Shown: positions 51,421 through 60,301 of the stretch, piece by piece
Layout: each line of letters opens with the position of its first letter
Position numbering within the stretch: position 1 is the stretch's first letter
Notes under the pieces: model-generated
Databases searched by the model: none
Seen by the model: only the letters and a program-made list of their open reading frames with translations
What the model was told of the DNA's origin: nothing
Made by a program: the position numbers and the translations under genes
DNA from: Ilumatobacter sp.
GTDB lineage: Bacteria > Actinomycetota > Acidimicrobiia > Acidimicrobiales > Ilumatobacteraceae
Direction of reading: 5' to 3'
Length of the DNA stretch: 64,000 bases
Assembly: GCF_030065885.1 (NCBI RefSeq)
Contig: NZ_JASJCS010000001.1
Coordinates: 1 to 64,000 of the forward strand

Positions 51421-51678
51421 TCAGCCGGCGACGCCGGCAGGTCGGTTCGTCAGATAGTCGTCGATGCAGCGCACCGTGCGGAAGTTCTCGATGAGGATGT
51501 CCTCGTAGGGCACGTCGGTGCCGAACTCCTTGCGGATGAAGGCGATCAGGCGCATCAACCCGAGCGAGTCGATCAACCCCGTGGTCAACAGCTCGGCGTC
51601 GGCCGTCACGGCGTCATCGGACGCTCCGCCGAGGAGCGCCTCGCGGATGAACCCGATGAGTGCGTCCTGCCGGCTCAT
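51421..51678 (-). CDS. Stand-alone peptidyl carrier protein (PltL-like)
   Basis: 85 residues. 'AELLTTGLIDSLGLMRLIAFIRKEFGTDVP' contains the DSL motif whose Ser carries phosphopantetheine. The ATG overlaps the stop of the adenylation gene (ATGA). In pyrrole-forming pathways such a free carrier holds proline during oxidation to pyrrole and halogenation, then donates the pyrrolyl group to the first condensation domain. The dedicated PPTase gene upstream would activate it. Confidence 0.88.
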   Translation of the reverse strand: MSRQDALIGFIREALLGGASDDAVTADAELLTTGLIDSLGLMRLIAFIRKEFGTDVPYEDILIENFRTVRCIDDYLTNRPAGVAG

Positions 51679-53258
51679 CCCGCCGCACCGGCGGCGAGTG
51701 CCCGATAGTCGACCTTGCCGTTCGGCGAGCGCGGCAGCCGATCGCGGACGCCGAGCTGGGCCGGCACCGCGTAGGCGGGCAGCCGGCTCGCAGCGTGTCG
51801 TCGGATGTGATCGACGTCTCCACCGGCGCGGAGGACGAGGTCGGCCTGGATCATGGTGACATGATCGATCACCAGCGGATACACCGCAACTTCGGTGACG
51901 TCGGGGTGCGAGAACAACACCGCTTCGACCTCGCCGAGCTCGACCCGGAACCCGCGCGACTTGACCTGGCGATCGACCCGGCCGACGAACTCCAGGAGCC
52001 CGTCGGCCCCTCGACGTACGAGGTCGCCCGAGCGATAGAAGCGACGGTCCGGCGCTTCGGTGCTGGCCGGCCGGTACCTGAACGCCTCGGCGGTGAGGTC
52101 GGGGGCCTCCCAGTATCCCTGCATCGTCGTGGGCGCGCTGATCAGGAGCTCGCCCGGCTCACCGGGTGCGACCTCGTCGTCGTCGAGATCGACGACGCGC
52201 AGCTCGACCCCGGGGCAGCCGCGCCCGATCGGGACGCCGGTGTCGGCGTCGAGCTCCTGCGCGGTCAGCGGATCGACGTGGTGGTACGTGCACTGGTTCG
52301 TCTCGGCGGGGCCGTAGCAGTTGCTGAACCGGGCGTGTGGCCACAGCTCCATCAGTTCGGCGAGGTACTTCAGCGGGAACGGCTCGCCGCCGTAGATGAC
52401 CCACCGCAGCGCGCTGAGGTCGCGTTCGGCGAGCACCCCGAACTGCAGCAGTCGTATCAGTGCGAAGGGGACCGAGTACCAGATCGTCAGCCGCTCGCGC
52501 TCGATCAGCGCCGACAGGCTGGCCGGCACGAGCTGGTGCTCCTTGCCGATGATGACCGTCGTCGCGCCGACGAGCGGGCCCGCGAAGAAGTCGAACGTCG
52601 ACTGGTCGAAGTGGAGCGGGGGAAAGTTGCTCAGCCGGTCGCCGGCATGCAACCCGTAGAGCTCGGCCGACATCCGTGCGTACGCCAGGCCCGACTCGTG
52701 GGTGTGCACGATCCCCTTCGGCACACCCGTCGACCCCGACGTGAAGATGACGTAGGCCGGGCCGTCGGCGGTGGGGCCGGCTGACGGGGCCGTCTCGGCC
52801 GCACGGGCGACCTCGCTCCAGCCGATCACCGTGGACGAGCCGACGGACGCCGTCTCCGGGCCGATGACGTGCACCGGCGCGTCGATGCCGTCGACACCGT
52901 CGACGACGTCGAGCAACCGGTCGACGTTGCGGCCGTCGCTGACGATGTGCCGCAGGCGGCACTCCCGGACGAGGTGGCCCGTTCGCGCCGGCGGGGCCTC
53001 GACGTCGAGCGGCACGTACGCACCGCCGGCCTTCTGGATGCCGAAGACCGCGACGGCGGTGTCGAGCGACTTGTCCATGTAGATCCCGGCCAGCTCGCCC
53101 GGACGCAGGCCGGAGGCGACCAGCACGTTCGCGAGCTGGTTCGACCTGCGAACCAGCTCGCCGTAGGTGATCGATTCGTCCGCGTAGCGGAAGGCGACCG
53201 CGTCGGCGTTGCGCTCGGCCGACTCGTCGATGACCTGGGGAAGGTGGGCCGCCGCCAT
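51675..53258 (-). CDS. Stand-alone adenylation enzyme, probably L-prolyl-carrier ligase (PltF-like)
   Basis: 527 residues: a complete A domain with no C or T domain. 'AYVIFTSGSTGVPKGIVHTH' (A3), 'PPLHFDQSTFDFFAGPLVG' (A4), 'RFSNCYGPAETNQCTYHHV' (A5), 'YRSGDLVRRGADGLLEFVGRVDRQVKSRGFRVE' (A7-A8) and 'SPNGKVDYRAL' (A10). The A5 region 'NCYGPAETNQCTYH' and 'WVIYGGEPFP' resemble the proline-activating PltF/CloN4/RedM group rather than modular NRPS A domains. Together with the carrier and acyl-CoA dehydrogenase neighbours, proline is the most plausible substrate; this is inference. The gene starts three bases after the dehydrogenase stop. Confidence 0.82.
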   Translation of the reverse strand: MAAAHLPQVIDESAERNADAVAFRYADESITYGELVRRSNQLANVLVASGLRPGELAGIYMDKSLDTAVAVFGIQKAGGAYVPLDVEAPPARTGHLVRECRLRHIVSDGRNVDRLLDVVDGVDGIDAPVHVIGPETASVGSSTVIGWSEVARAAETAPSAGPTADGPAYVIFTSGSTGVPKGIVHTHESGLAYARMSAELYGLHAGDRLSNFPPLHFDQSTFDFFAGPLVGATTVIIGKEHQLVPASLSALIERERLTIWYSVPFALIRLLQFGVLAERDLSALRWVIYGGEPFPLKYLAELMELWPHARFSNCYGPAETNQCTYHHVDPLTAQELDADTGVPIGRGCPGVELRVVDLDDDEVAPGEPGELLISAPTTMQGYWEAPDLTAEAFRYRPASTEAPDRRFYRSGDLVRRGADGLLEFVGRVDRQVKSRGFRVELGEVEAVLFSHPDVTEVAVYPLVIDHVTMIQADLVLRAGGDVDHIRRHAASRLPAYAVPAQLGVRDRLPRSPNGKVDYRALAAGAAG

Positions 53259-53261
53259 CCC

Positions 53262-54407
53262 TCAGAGTCCGGTGATGTGCGAGACGATGTTGCGCTGGAT
53301 GTCGGACGTGCCGGAGTAGAGCAACCCGCCGACCCCGTCACGGAGGTCTCGTTCGACCTCGAACTCGGTGGCGTAGCCCTTCGCCCCGTGGATCCTGATC
53401 GCGTCGAGGCTGGACTCGACGAAGCACTCGCTGATGTGGAGCTTGGCCATCGCGGCTTCCTTCAGGAGCGGCTTGCCCTGCTGTTCGAGCCAGGCGACCT
53501 TGTAGAGCAGGTGCCGCGCCGTCTCGAGGCGGACCGTCATGTCGGCGATGCGGTGCGAGACGGCCTGGAACTTGCCGATCGACTGCCCGAACGCCTGCCG
53601 CTCGCGGGCGTACTCGACGCACGCGTCGAGCTGGCGCTCCATGCGGCCGAGCTGGCTCGCCAGCACGTAGCTCCGCTCCGACTCCATCGCCCGCGTGAAC
53701 ATGGCGACACCGCCACCCTCGGGCCCGAGGCGGTTCTCCTCGGGCACGAAGCAGCCGTCGAACGTCAGCTTGCCGAACGGCGTCGTGCGCAGGCCCATCT
53801 TCTCCTCGACGGGTTCGGCGGTGTAGCCCTCGGTGCTCCGGTCGACGATGAAGGCCGAGATCCCCCACGAGCCCAGCTCGGGCGCCGTCGACGCGAAGAC
53901 GATCGCGAACTCGGCGATCGGCGCGAACGTGATGTAGGCCTTCTGGCCGTTCAACACGTAGCCGCCGTCGACGCGTTCGGCAGTGGTGGCCATGGCGTAC
54001 GAGTCGGAGCCGGTCTCGGGCTCGCTGATGGCGAACGCTCCGACGCACTCGCCCGTGACGAGCCGGGGGAGGTACGTGCTGTTCTGCTCGGGGGTCCCGA
54101 ACGTCACGAGCGCGGGCTGCACGCTCCACATCAACGAGTTGAGCGCGAACGGCAGGCCGTTCTCACGGCAGCCGTACCCGATGCCCTCCATGACGAGGAT
54201 CGTCGTCATGATGTCGGTGTCGGTGCCCCCGTAGGCCTCGGGGACGGCGAGCCCGAGCAGCCCGAACTCGGCGCATGCACGCCAGGCCTCCCACGACCAC
54301 TCACCGTCGCGGTTGCGGGCGATCAAAGCGTCGTTGAGATGGGTCTCGGCGAACTCGACCGCCTCGCGGCGCCGCTGCTCTTGTTCCTCCGTCCAGCCGA
54401 AGTCCAT
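53262..54407 (-). CDS. Acyl-CoA dehydrogenase family flavoprotein, probable prolyl-carrier oxidase (PltE-like)
   Basis: 381 residues, complete fold. 'LLGLAVPEAYGGTD' and 'GAFAISEPETGSDSYAM' (FAD contact), 'YVLNGQKAYITFAP', 'FGQSIGKFQAVSHRIADM' and 'DAIRIHGAKGYATEFEVERDLRDG' are standard. Beside a prolyl-type activating enzyme and a free carrier, such enzymes desaturate carrier-bound proline to pyrrole-2-carboxyl. Its leader (142 bp to the PPTase stop) has the ribosome site GTGAGGA just before the ATG. It heads the tightly spaced biosynthetic operon that runs to 41842. Confidence 0.85.
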   Translation of the reverse strand: MDFGWTEEQEQRRREAVEFAETHLNDALIARNRDGEWSWEAWRACAEFGLLGLAVPEAYGGTDTDIMTTILVMEGIGYGCRENGLPFALNSLMWSVQPALVTFGTPEQNSTYLPRLVTGECVGAFAISEPETGSDSYAMATTAERVDGGYVLNGQKAYITFAPIAEFAIVFASTAPELGSWGISAFIVDRSTEGYTAEPVEEKMGLRTTPFGKLTFDGCFVPEENRLGPEGGGVAMFTRAMESERSYVLASQLGRMERQLDACVEYARERQAFGQSIGKFQAVSHRIADMTVRLETARHLLYKVAWLEQQGKPLLKEAAMAKLHISECFVESSLDAIRIHGAKGYATEFEVERDLRDGVGGLLYSGTSDIQRNIVSHITGL

Positions 54408-54549
54408 TCCTCACATCCTTTGGTCGGAGGGGCCGACCGCCTCGACAACCGAGAAAGCTGCCACATCCGCGAGGCAGTGTCGCATCGGTGTCGACTCTCG
54501 TGCGAATCTCGTGGGAGAGAACACCCACTCCGCCCGCTCGAGGAGTCCC

Positions 54550-55287
54550 TCAGCTCGTCAGCGCGGCCGCGTCCCGGACGCGGAGCGCGACGTCAGCACC
54601 CGAACGGCGCACGGCGACCGCCAGGCAGTGGCGGTCGGTGGGCCACGACTGGGCGAACTGCCAGCAACGCGGATCGTCGTCGAGCTCGGCGGCGAACGCC
54701 ACCGAGATCGGGTCAGCGAGATCGAAGGCGAACCGGTCGAGCGGGGTCGACAACCCGAGCCCGGTGGCCTTGATGTACGCCTCCTTCAGCGTCCAGTAGC
54801 GGAAGAAGCGCTCGCGACGATCGGCACCGGTCAGCGCGCCGACATCGGCCAGCTCGGTCGGCGCGAACACCCGCCGGGCGACCTCCATCGTGGCGACCCG
54901 GTCGTCGACGACCTGCACGTCGACGCCGACCGAACGGCCGACCGTGACGGCGCAGGCGACCATCCCATCGGTGTGAGAGAGGTTGAACCGCACCGAGCCG
55001 CCGTGCTCGGGCGCGAGTTGCGGGCGACCGTGCTCCTCCAGCACGAAGCGGAGCTCGGCGGGCTCGACGGACGTGTATCGCCCGAGCACCGTGCGAACGA
55101 GGGCGTGGGCGACGAGAAACGTGTGCCGGTCCTGTTCGCGGCGGAACCGCCGGTGGCGCTCTCGTTCGTCGTCGGCGAGCAACCGCTCGAGAGCCGCGAG
55201 CTCGACGCGGTCGGAGAACTCGCCGGGACGCGCCAACCAGACCTCCACCACGTCGTCGTCGAGCAGGCCGGCCGCCTGCGGCGCCAT
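54550..55287 (-). CDS. Sfp-type 4'-phosphopantetheinyl transferase
   Basis: 245 residues from the ATG at 55287. The family motifs are 'VRFNLSHTDGMVACAV', 'VGVDVQVVDD' (metal-binding Asp) and 'FFRYWTLKEAYIKATGLGL' (WxxKEA). It transfers phosphopantetheine from CoA to the Ser of the three carrier domains of this cluster. It lies between the exporter and the biosynthetic operon on the same strand, 38 bp after the exporter stop. Confidence 0.9.
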   Translation of the reverse strand: MAPQAAGLLDDDVVEVWLARPGEFSDRVELAALERLLADDERERHRRFRREQDRHTFLVAHALVRTVLGRYTSVEPAELRFVLEEHGRPQLAPEHGGSVRFNLSHTDGMVACAVTVGRSVGVDVQVVDDRVATMEVARRVFAPTELADVGALTGADRRERFFRYWTLKEAYIKATGLGLSTPLDRFAFDLADPISVAFAAELDDDPRCWQFAQSWPTDRHCLAVAVRRSGADVALRVRDAAALTS

Positions 55288-55325
55288 CACGGGCCAGACC
55301 CTATGCGTGCCCGTGACAGCGAGGG

Positions 55326-57017
55326 TCAGCCGACCAGGAGGCCGTCCTCGAGGCGCACGAGGCGAGGACAGGCTGCGAGCGCGGACTCGCGGTGCGACAC
55401 GACGATCGCCGCGCACGACTCACCGAGCGCGTCGATCGTCTTCGTGACCACTTCCTCCGCGGCACGGTCGAGTGCGCTGGTCGGCTCGTCCATCACCAGC
55501 AGCGACGGGCGACCGGCCAGCGCTCGGGCGATGCACACGCGCTGGCGTTGCCCACCCGACAGCGCCCGGACCCCGCGATCGCCGACGACCGTCTCGTACC
55601 CCTGCGGCCACGACATGATCTCGTCGTGGATGCCGACGGCCGCCGCGGCCTCCTCGATCGATTCGTCGGTCACGTGCGTCCGGAACAGGCGGATGTTCTC
55701 GCGCACGGTCGCCGTGATCAGCACCGGCGTCTGCGGGACGGCCGCCACCTGGCGTGACCACGATGCCAGCGAGAAGTCGGTCGACTCGTGGCCGTTGACG
55801 GTGACCCGCCCCGCCTCGGGTTCGAGCAGTCCGAGCAGGATCGCCAGCACGGTCGACTTGCCGGCGCCGGACGGCCCGACGATGCCGACCTTCTCGCCCG
55901 CGCCGACGACGAGATCGACGCGATCGAAGATCGGGGGCTGAGCGGCGTCGTAGCGGAACTGGACCGCCTCGAGCTCGACCCGCTCGACAGGTGCGAGCTC
56001 GACGTCGCCGGTGACGAACCGGCTCTGCCGGTAGTGCTCGAGCCGTGCGTTCACCTCGTGGACGAACGGGAGCGACTCCTGGACGGCGAGCGCCGAGGCG
56101 TGGATCGTCCGGCTCTCGAGGAGCGCGCGGACCATCAGCAGCACGACCGTCGTGGCGGCGGCGAGACGGATGTCGCCCCAGGTCAGCAACGCGCCGAGCC
56201 CCCCGAGCAGGACGGCGAACACCAGCGACCGGTACAGGGTCGGCGTCGTCAGCTTCAGCACCCAGCCCCGGTACGCGAGGTGCGACACGCGTTCGGCCTC
56301 GACCTCGAGGCGAGCCGCAGCGTCGTCGACGGTGCCGAAGAAGCGGTACTCCTTCGCCGCGTTCAACATCTCGTTCGAGTTCCGCCCGTAGTCGAGGCTC
56401 GCTTGTCCCTGCTCGTGTCCGATCCGCTGCGCCATCCGCTGCACGGGCAACATCAACAACAGGAAGACGCCGGCGATCAGGCCGATCGCCACGAACGCCA
56501 CGGCGTCCACCACCGCGGCGGCGACAGCGAGCACGAGCAGCATCGTGATCGAGGAGATCGCGTTGGCGGCGGAGTATCCGACCAGCCCGACCCGAATTGC
56601 ATGCGTCATCAACAGGTCCTGCGTCAGCCCGACCGGCTCGCTCTGCTGCCGGGTGAACGAGGCGTCGAGGTAGCCGCGGGTCAGGCGATCACGCACGCAG
56701 GAGATCGGGAACGCACCCATCCGTGAGATCACGCGGGCCTCGACGACGCGCAGCACGATCACTGCGACCGTCGCTGCGAGCCCGCCGATGACGAGCGCCG
56801 CCACCGAGCGGCTGCCGAGCACCGGCAGGTCGGCGGCACCGTTGTCGCCGCCCGATTCGACGCTGGCGGCGAGCGAGCCGATCGATGCGAGCACGCCGGC
56901 CTCGAGGACACCCGCCACGCCGCCGATGACCACGAGACCGAGACCGAGCGAGCGATGGTTGCGAGGCAGGAACGGCGCCAGTGCGGCCAACCCGCTCTTC
57001 GACCCTGCGGGCTCCAT
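55326..57017 (-). CDS. ABC exporter, fused membrane and ATPase domains (MsbA/LmrA type)
   Basis: 563 residues. The N-terminal half has about six helices ('LGLGLVVIGGVAGVLEAGVLASIG', 'VAALVIGGLAATVAVIVLRVVEA', 'SITMLLVLAVAAAVVDAVAFVAIG'). The ATPase has Walker A 'GIVGPSGAGKSTVLAILLG', 'GVRALSGGQRQRVCIARAL' (signature), Walker B 'LLVMDEPTSALD' and 'IVVSHRES' (H-loop). It begins the minus-strand gene run of the NRPS cluster and is the obvious candidate for export of, or self-resistance to, the product. Confidence 0.87.
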   Translation of the reverse strand: MEPAGSKSGLAALAPFLPRNHRSLGLGLVVIGGVAGVLEAGVLASIGSLAASVESGGDNGAADLPVLGSRSVAALVIGGLAATVAVIVLRVVEARVISRMGAFPISCVRDRLTRGYLDASFTRQQSEPVGLTQDLLMTHAIRVGLVGYSAANAISSITMLLVLAVAAAVVDAVAFVAIGLIAGVFLLLMLPVQRMAQRIGHEQGQASLDYGRNSNEMLNAAKEYRFFGTVDDAAARLEVEAERVSHLAYRGWVLKLTTPTLYRSLVFAVLLGGLGALLTWGDIRLAAATTVVLLMVRALLESRTIHASALAVQESLPFVHEVNARLEHYRQSRFVTGDVELAPVERVELEAVQFRYDAAQPPIFDRVDLVVGAGEKVGIVGPSGAGKSTVLAILLGLLEPEAGRVTVNGHESTDFSLASWSRQVAAVPQTPVLITATVRENIRLFRTHVTDESIEEAAAAVGIHDEIMSWPQGYETVVGDRGVRALSGGQRQRVCIARALAGRPSLLVMDEPTSALDRAAEEVVTKTIDALGESCAAIVVSHRESALAACPRLVRLEDGLLVG

Positions 57018-57150
57018 GGCGGCGAACTCTACCTGCCGCCCGTTCGGGGCACCCGCAGGCTCCCCGCTGTTCGACCGGGACCGCCCGCCTCGACACCCTC
57101 GTCGACGCCCCGCCGCGATGCCCGGGCGACGGTGACCCGAGCCACACCCG

Positions 57151-57636
57151 TCAGTTCCGGCCGATCGACGCGTTCCAGGCCTCGTTGCGGTCGACGTACC
57201 ACTTGACCGTCAGCGGCGCCGACCACCAGGCGACGATCAGCGACGGCGGCGCCCCCGACAGGAAGCCGACCCACCCGAAGAACAGCGCGAGCAACCCGCC
57301 GCCCCACAAGCCCGCCAGCACGGTCGCGACCCGGCGCACGGTGCGCACCGTCGCGTCCTCACCCTCGTAGGGCACTGCGTAGAGCGCCACCACGCCGGCG
57401 ACGGCGAACGCGAGGAACGGTCCGGTGAAGGCGCCGAAGAGCGCCCCGACCCGCCCGAACGCGGACGCCGAGCCGACCGACAGGCTGTCCTCGATCGTCA
57501 TCAACCCGAAGTTGGCGACCGTGCCGACGGCGAAGCCGCCGGCGATCGTGACCAACCACGCGCGCCAGAAGACGCCGACGAACACGCCCCCTGTTGTCGG
57601 CGGGCGCTCCACGTACGTCGACGTCGCCGGCTCCAC
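57151..57636 (-). CDS. Hypothetical membrane protein
   Basis: 161 residues from a GTG. Four membrane segments: 'AWLVTIAGGFAVGTVANFGLM', 'FTGPFLAFAVAGVVALYA', 'VATVLAGLWGGGLLALFFGWVGFL' and a weaker one near the C-terminus. No motif is recognised. It lies 133 bp upstream of the ABC exporter on the same strand and is likely outside the biosynthetic cluster. Confidence 0.6.
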   Translation of the reverse strand: MEPATSTYVERPPTTGGVFVGVFWRAWLVTIAGGFAVGTVANFGLMTIEDSLSVGSASAFGRVGALFGAFTGPFLAFAVAGVVALYAVPYEGEDATVRTVRRVATVLAGLWGGGLLALFFGWVGFLSGAPPSLIVAWWSAPLTVKWYVDRNEAWNASIGRN

Positions 57637-57707
57637 CCGCCGAGTGTCGCACGCCGCGCCGGTGGATCAGGCACCACCGGTTCGCGTCCGTCGCTTCGGC
57701 CTGCGGC

Positions 57708-58301
57708 TCAGGACTCCGCTCCGTCGGCATGCGGCAGGCCGAACCAGATCACGGCCAGGAGGATCGGCAGCGTGAGGACGTGACCGATCGTCCACAAGCG
57801 GATCGCCATCGGCCCCAGCTCCCACCGGTCGGTCACCACGAACTCGACGTCGCCGCCGAACAGCTGCGCGTACCCACGACCGGCGTCGTCGTACTCCCGG
57901 TCCTGCAACTTCACGAGGTTGAAGCGGATCACCGAGCCGGTGATCAGGCCGGCCAGCGCCCCCAGGAGCGCGACCACGGCCGGCCACGGGATGTCGTACA
58001 GGACCCGGTACGCGAACCACGCACCGCCGACCAGCGCGACGACTGCGACACCTGCGGCGAAGAGGCCGTGCAGCTCGGCGACGCCCTCGGACGGCGATGC
58101 CGCCACGCGCACGTCGCTCCCGGGTTCGTACCCGTACCAACCGGGGTCGGACTCGTGCGTCACGAACTGCCACGCGCCGGTGACCGACACCCCGACGAGA
58201 CAGACGATCGACGCCCACGTCAGCACCCTCACGCCCCGTTGCTGCCGCTCGGTCAGGTTCGACCGGAACCGGCGACGGGCCTCCTCGAGCCTGCTCGACA
58301 T
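57708..58301 (-). CDS. Hypothetical four-helix membrane protein
   Basis: 197 residues from the ATG at 58301; the track start at 58484 is unlikely because it crosses the promoter of the divergent hcp-like gene. Helices are 'VLTWASIVCLVGVSVTGAWQF', 'ELHGLFAAGVAVVALVGGAWFAYRVL', 'WPAVVALLGALAGLITGSVIRF' and 'WTIGHVLTLPILLAVIWFGL'. His residues near the helix ends (ELHG, TIGHV) could bind heme as in cytochrome b-type proteins, but this is weak. The N-terminus is basic. Confidence 0.6.
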   Translation of the reverse strand: MSSRLEEARRRFRSNLTERQQRGVRVLTWASIVCLVGVSVTGAWQFVTHESDPGWYGYEPGSDVRVAASPSEGVAELHGLFAAGVAVVALVGGAWFAYRVLYDIPWPAVVALLGALAGLITGSVIRFNLVKLQDREYDDAGRGYAQLFGGDVEFVVTDRWELGPMAIRLWTIGHVLTLPILLAVIWFGLPHADGAES

Positions 58302-58431
58302 GTCGGAACGGTACTGCTCGCCGCAGCGCCACCGGCCCGCCCCCACGCCGACACGTTCGGGAAACGGCCCCCTGCAGCCGCTTGGTACGTTGATGTCACG
58401 ACTGACGGCGAGACGACCAAAGGAGCATCTC

Positions 58432-58950
58432 ATGCCCATCCTGGTGAAGATCGACGGTCTCAACGGCCACGGCGACGCCATCATCGCGGGCTACGGCGAC
58501 GGCGACTGGTTCACCGCCGACTCGTTCTCGTTCGGGGTCGAACGCGAGATGAAGGAGTCGGGCGAGAAGGGCGGCACCGAGGACATCAACATCGGCGTCG
58601 GCGAGCTGCAGGAGTGCACCATCTCGAAGTCGATGGATGCCGCGTCGGCGGTGCTCGCCCAGTACGCCGTCAACGGCAACAGCGCAGGCGGCGCCCAGAT
58701 CGACTTCCTGCAGATGGCCGGCGGCGACCAGAAGCCGACGGTCTACCTTCGCTACAAGCTCGACCGCTGCTTCGTGAAGAGCTGGTCGACGAGCGGCGAC
58801 GCGGACGATCGCCCCACCGAGGAGGTCGCGTTCTACTTCAACAAGATCGCGTTCGCGGTCGCCGGCGGCGGACAGGTCTTCGGATGGGACGACGTCAAGA
58901 ACACCAAGTGGGACCAGCACGAGCTCGAACCCATCCCATCACCGGGCTGA
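58432..58950 (+). CDS. Hcp-like tube protein (type VI secretion Hcp family)
   Basis: 172 residues; ATG with AAAGGAG six bases upstream. 'ILVKIDGLNGHGD', 'DSFSFGVEREM', 'DAASAVLAQYAVNGNSAGGAQIDFLQM', 'YLRYKLDRCFVKSWSTSG' and 'EEVAFYFNKIAFAV' follow the Hcp beta-barrel pattern, including 'KSMDAAS' and 'LxxCxVxSxSxSG'. Hcp forms hexameric rings in contractile injection systems and is sometimes a secreted orphan. No sheath, baseplate or ATPase genes occur in this window. Confidence 0.8.
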   Translation: MPILVKIDGLNGHGDAIIAGYGDGDWFTADSFSFGVEREMKESGEKGGTEDINIGVGELQECTISKSMDAASAVLAQYAVNGNSAGGAQIDFLQMAGGDQKPTVYLRYKLDRCFVKSWSTSGDADDRPTEEVAFYFNKIAFAVAGGGQVFGWDDVKNTKWDQHELEPIPSPG

Positions 58951-59014
58951 CGCGCCGTTCGGTCCGGCAGTCCCTCGCATCCGAGTTCGTTCGCCCGCCT
59001 GGAACCGAGCGGAG

Positions 59015-59467
59015 TCAGGACATGAGGCCGGCTGCCAGCGCGGCCCCGAGCTCCCAGCAGGCGGTGAGGTCGTCGCGGGTCGGTTCGCCGATGACCCGCA
59101 ACGGCGCCTGTGTCTCGCGCCAGTCGAGCCCGGTGGTGATCTTGGCGATGTCGCGCAGCGCGCCGTCGACATCGTTGTTGCCGTGCACGTACACACCCAC
59201 CGGTCGCCCTCGGGTGTCGTCGAGGCACGGGTAGTAGATCGTGTCGAAGCAGTGCTTGAGGGCGCCGCTCATCGTGCCCAGGTTGGCGGGCGTCCCCAGC
59301 ACGTAGCCGTCAGATGCGAGCACGTCGGCCGCTGTGGTCGCGAGGGCGGCGCGGCACACGACCTGGACACCGTCGATCCCGTCCGCAGCCGTCCCGTCGC
59401 GCACGGCCTCGAAGAGCATGTGCATCGCCGGCGACGGGGTGTGGTGGATGATCAGCAACCGCGCCAC
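59015..59467 (-). CDS. Flavodoxin-like NAD(P)H-dependent oxidoreductase
   Basis: 150 residues from the GTG at 59467. 'RLLIIHHTPSPAMHMLFEAV' is the phosphate-binding loop of the flavodoxin fold; 'DGYVLGTPANLGTMSGALKHCFDTIYYP' and 'YVHGNNDVDGALRDI' are typical of FMN reductase-like proteins. It probably binds FMN. It could supply reduced flavin to a halogenase, but it is 7.5 kb from that gene and outside the operon. Confidence 0.75.
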   Translation of the reverse strand: MARLLIIHHTPSPAMHMLFEAVRDGTAADGIDGVQVVCRAALATTAADVLASDGYVLGTPANLGTMSGALKHCFDTIYYPCLDDTRGRPVGVYVHGNNDVDGALRDIAKITTGLDWRETQAPLRVIGEPTRDDLTACWELGAALAAGLMS

Positions 59468-59633
59468 GGCGCCATCGTCGCACGGTTCATCGATCGACCT
59501 CGTCACCCCGAGACACGCAGACCCGGGCCGTCCACACCGTTCGGGACGGAGCCGGCAGACCCCCGCCGCCGGGCGGCGTGACCGCACCGCGCTCGCGGTC
59601 GAGCCGGCTCGACCGGTCTGACAGGCTGCGTCG

Positions 59634-60170
59634 ATGGCGATCGAGTCCGACGAGGCGCGGCTCTGGCCGGCGGTGACGGTGACGCGGACGATCGGCGCGA
59701 CTCCTGGCGAGCTCTGGGCGGCGATCTCGATGCCGGGCAATCTCGAGCTCGCTCATCCGTTCTGCGACACGAATCCGGTCGAGGTGTGGCCGGGCATCGG
59801 CGCGCGTGACGAGATCCACTACCTGAGCGGATGGGTGTACCGCCGCGAGTGCACCGGGTGGATCGACGGGGTGGGCTACGACCTCAGCGTCGGCGGCGCG
59901 GGCGAGCAGCCGTCCCACGTGGCGTGGCGGATCGCGACCGATCGGTCGGCGACGGGTGAGGCCGGCGCCTCGCTGACGATCACGATCCGACCGCGGTCCA
60001 TCGACGGCATCCCGAAGGTCGCTCAGCGACCCGTCCAGTTCGTGTACGTCCGGCGCCAGCTCCGCAACTACCTCGAATCGGTCGTGCGCGGCTTCGACTG
60101 GTACGTCACGACCGGACGGCCGGTTTCCCGCAACCAGTTCGGACGCCACCGCTGGTTCTCCGAGCGGTGA
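59634..60170 (+). CDS. SRPBCC (polyketide cyclase-like) family protein
   Basis: 178 residues. 'VTVTRTIGATPGELWAAISMPGNLELAHPFCDTNPVEVWPG' and the C-terminal helix 'QFVYVRRQLRNYLESVVRGFDWYVTTG' fit the START-like fold with a hydrophobic cavity. Ligand and reaction are unknown. It stands alone on the plus strand. Confidence 0.7.
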   Translation: MAIESDEARLWPAVTVTRTIGATPGELWAAISMPGNLELAHPFCDTNPVEVWPGIGARDEIHYLSGWVYRRECTGWIDGVGYDLSVGGAGEQPSHVAWRIATDRSATGEAGASLTITIRPRSIDGIPKVAQRPVQFVYVRRQLRNYLESVVRGFDWYVTTGRPVSRNQFGRHRWFSER

Positions 60171-60301
60171 GCACCATCTCGACCGGCCGGCGCGGCAAGG
60201 CAGCCGTCGAACCGCCACGCAAGCCGCTCGCGCCCACCGACCGAACGCGTCAGCTGCCGCTGCCCTACGGACGGGTGAAGTTCTCCAGCAGAGCTGCCGG
60301 G

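Noticed and set aside
52869-54773. 634-codon plus-strand ORF
   Set aside because: Antisense shadow of the stand-alone A enzyme and the acyl-CoA dehydrogenase.
57151-58301. Two membrane proteins as part of the NRPS cluster
   Set aside because: Gaps of 130 bp and 71 bp and no tailoring or transport motif; no sequence evidence ties them to the pathway.
59015-59467. Flavodoxin-like protein as the halogenase flavin reductase
   Set aside because: It is 7.5 kb away with unrelated genes between and belongs to a general oxidoreductase family; possible but unsupported.
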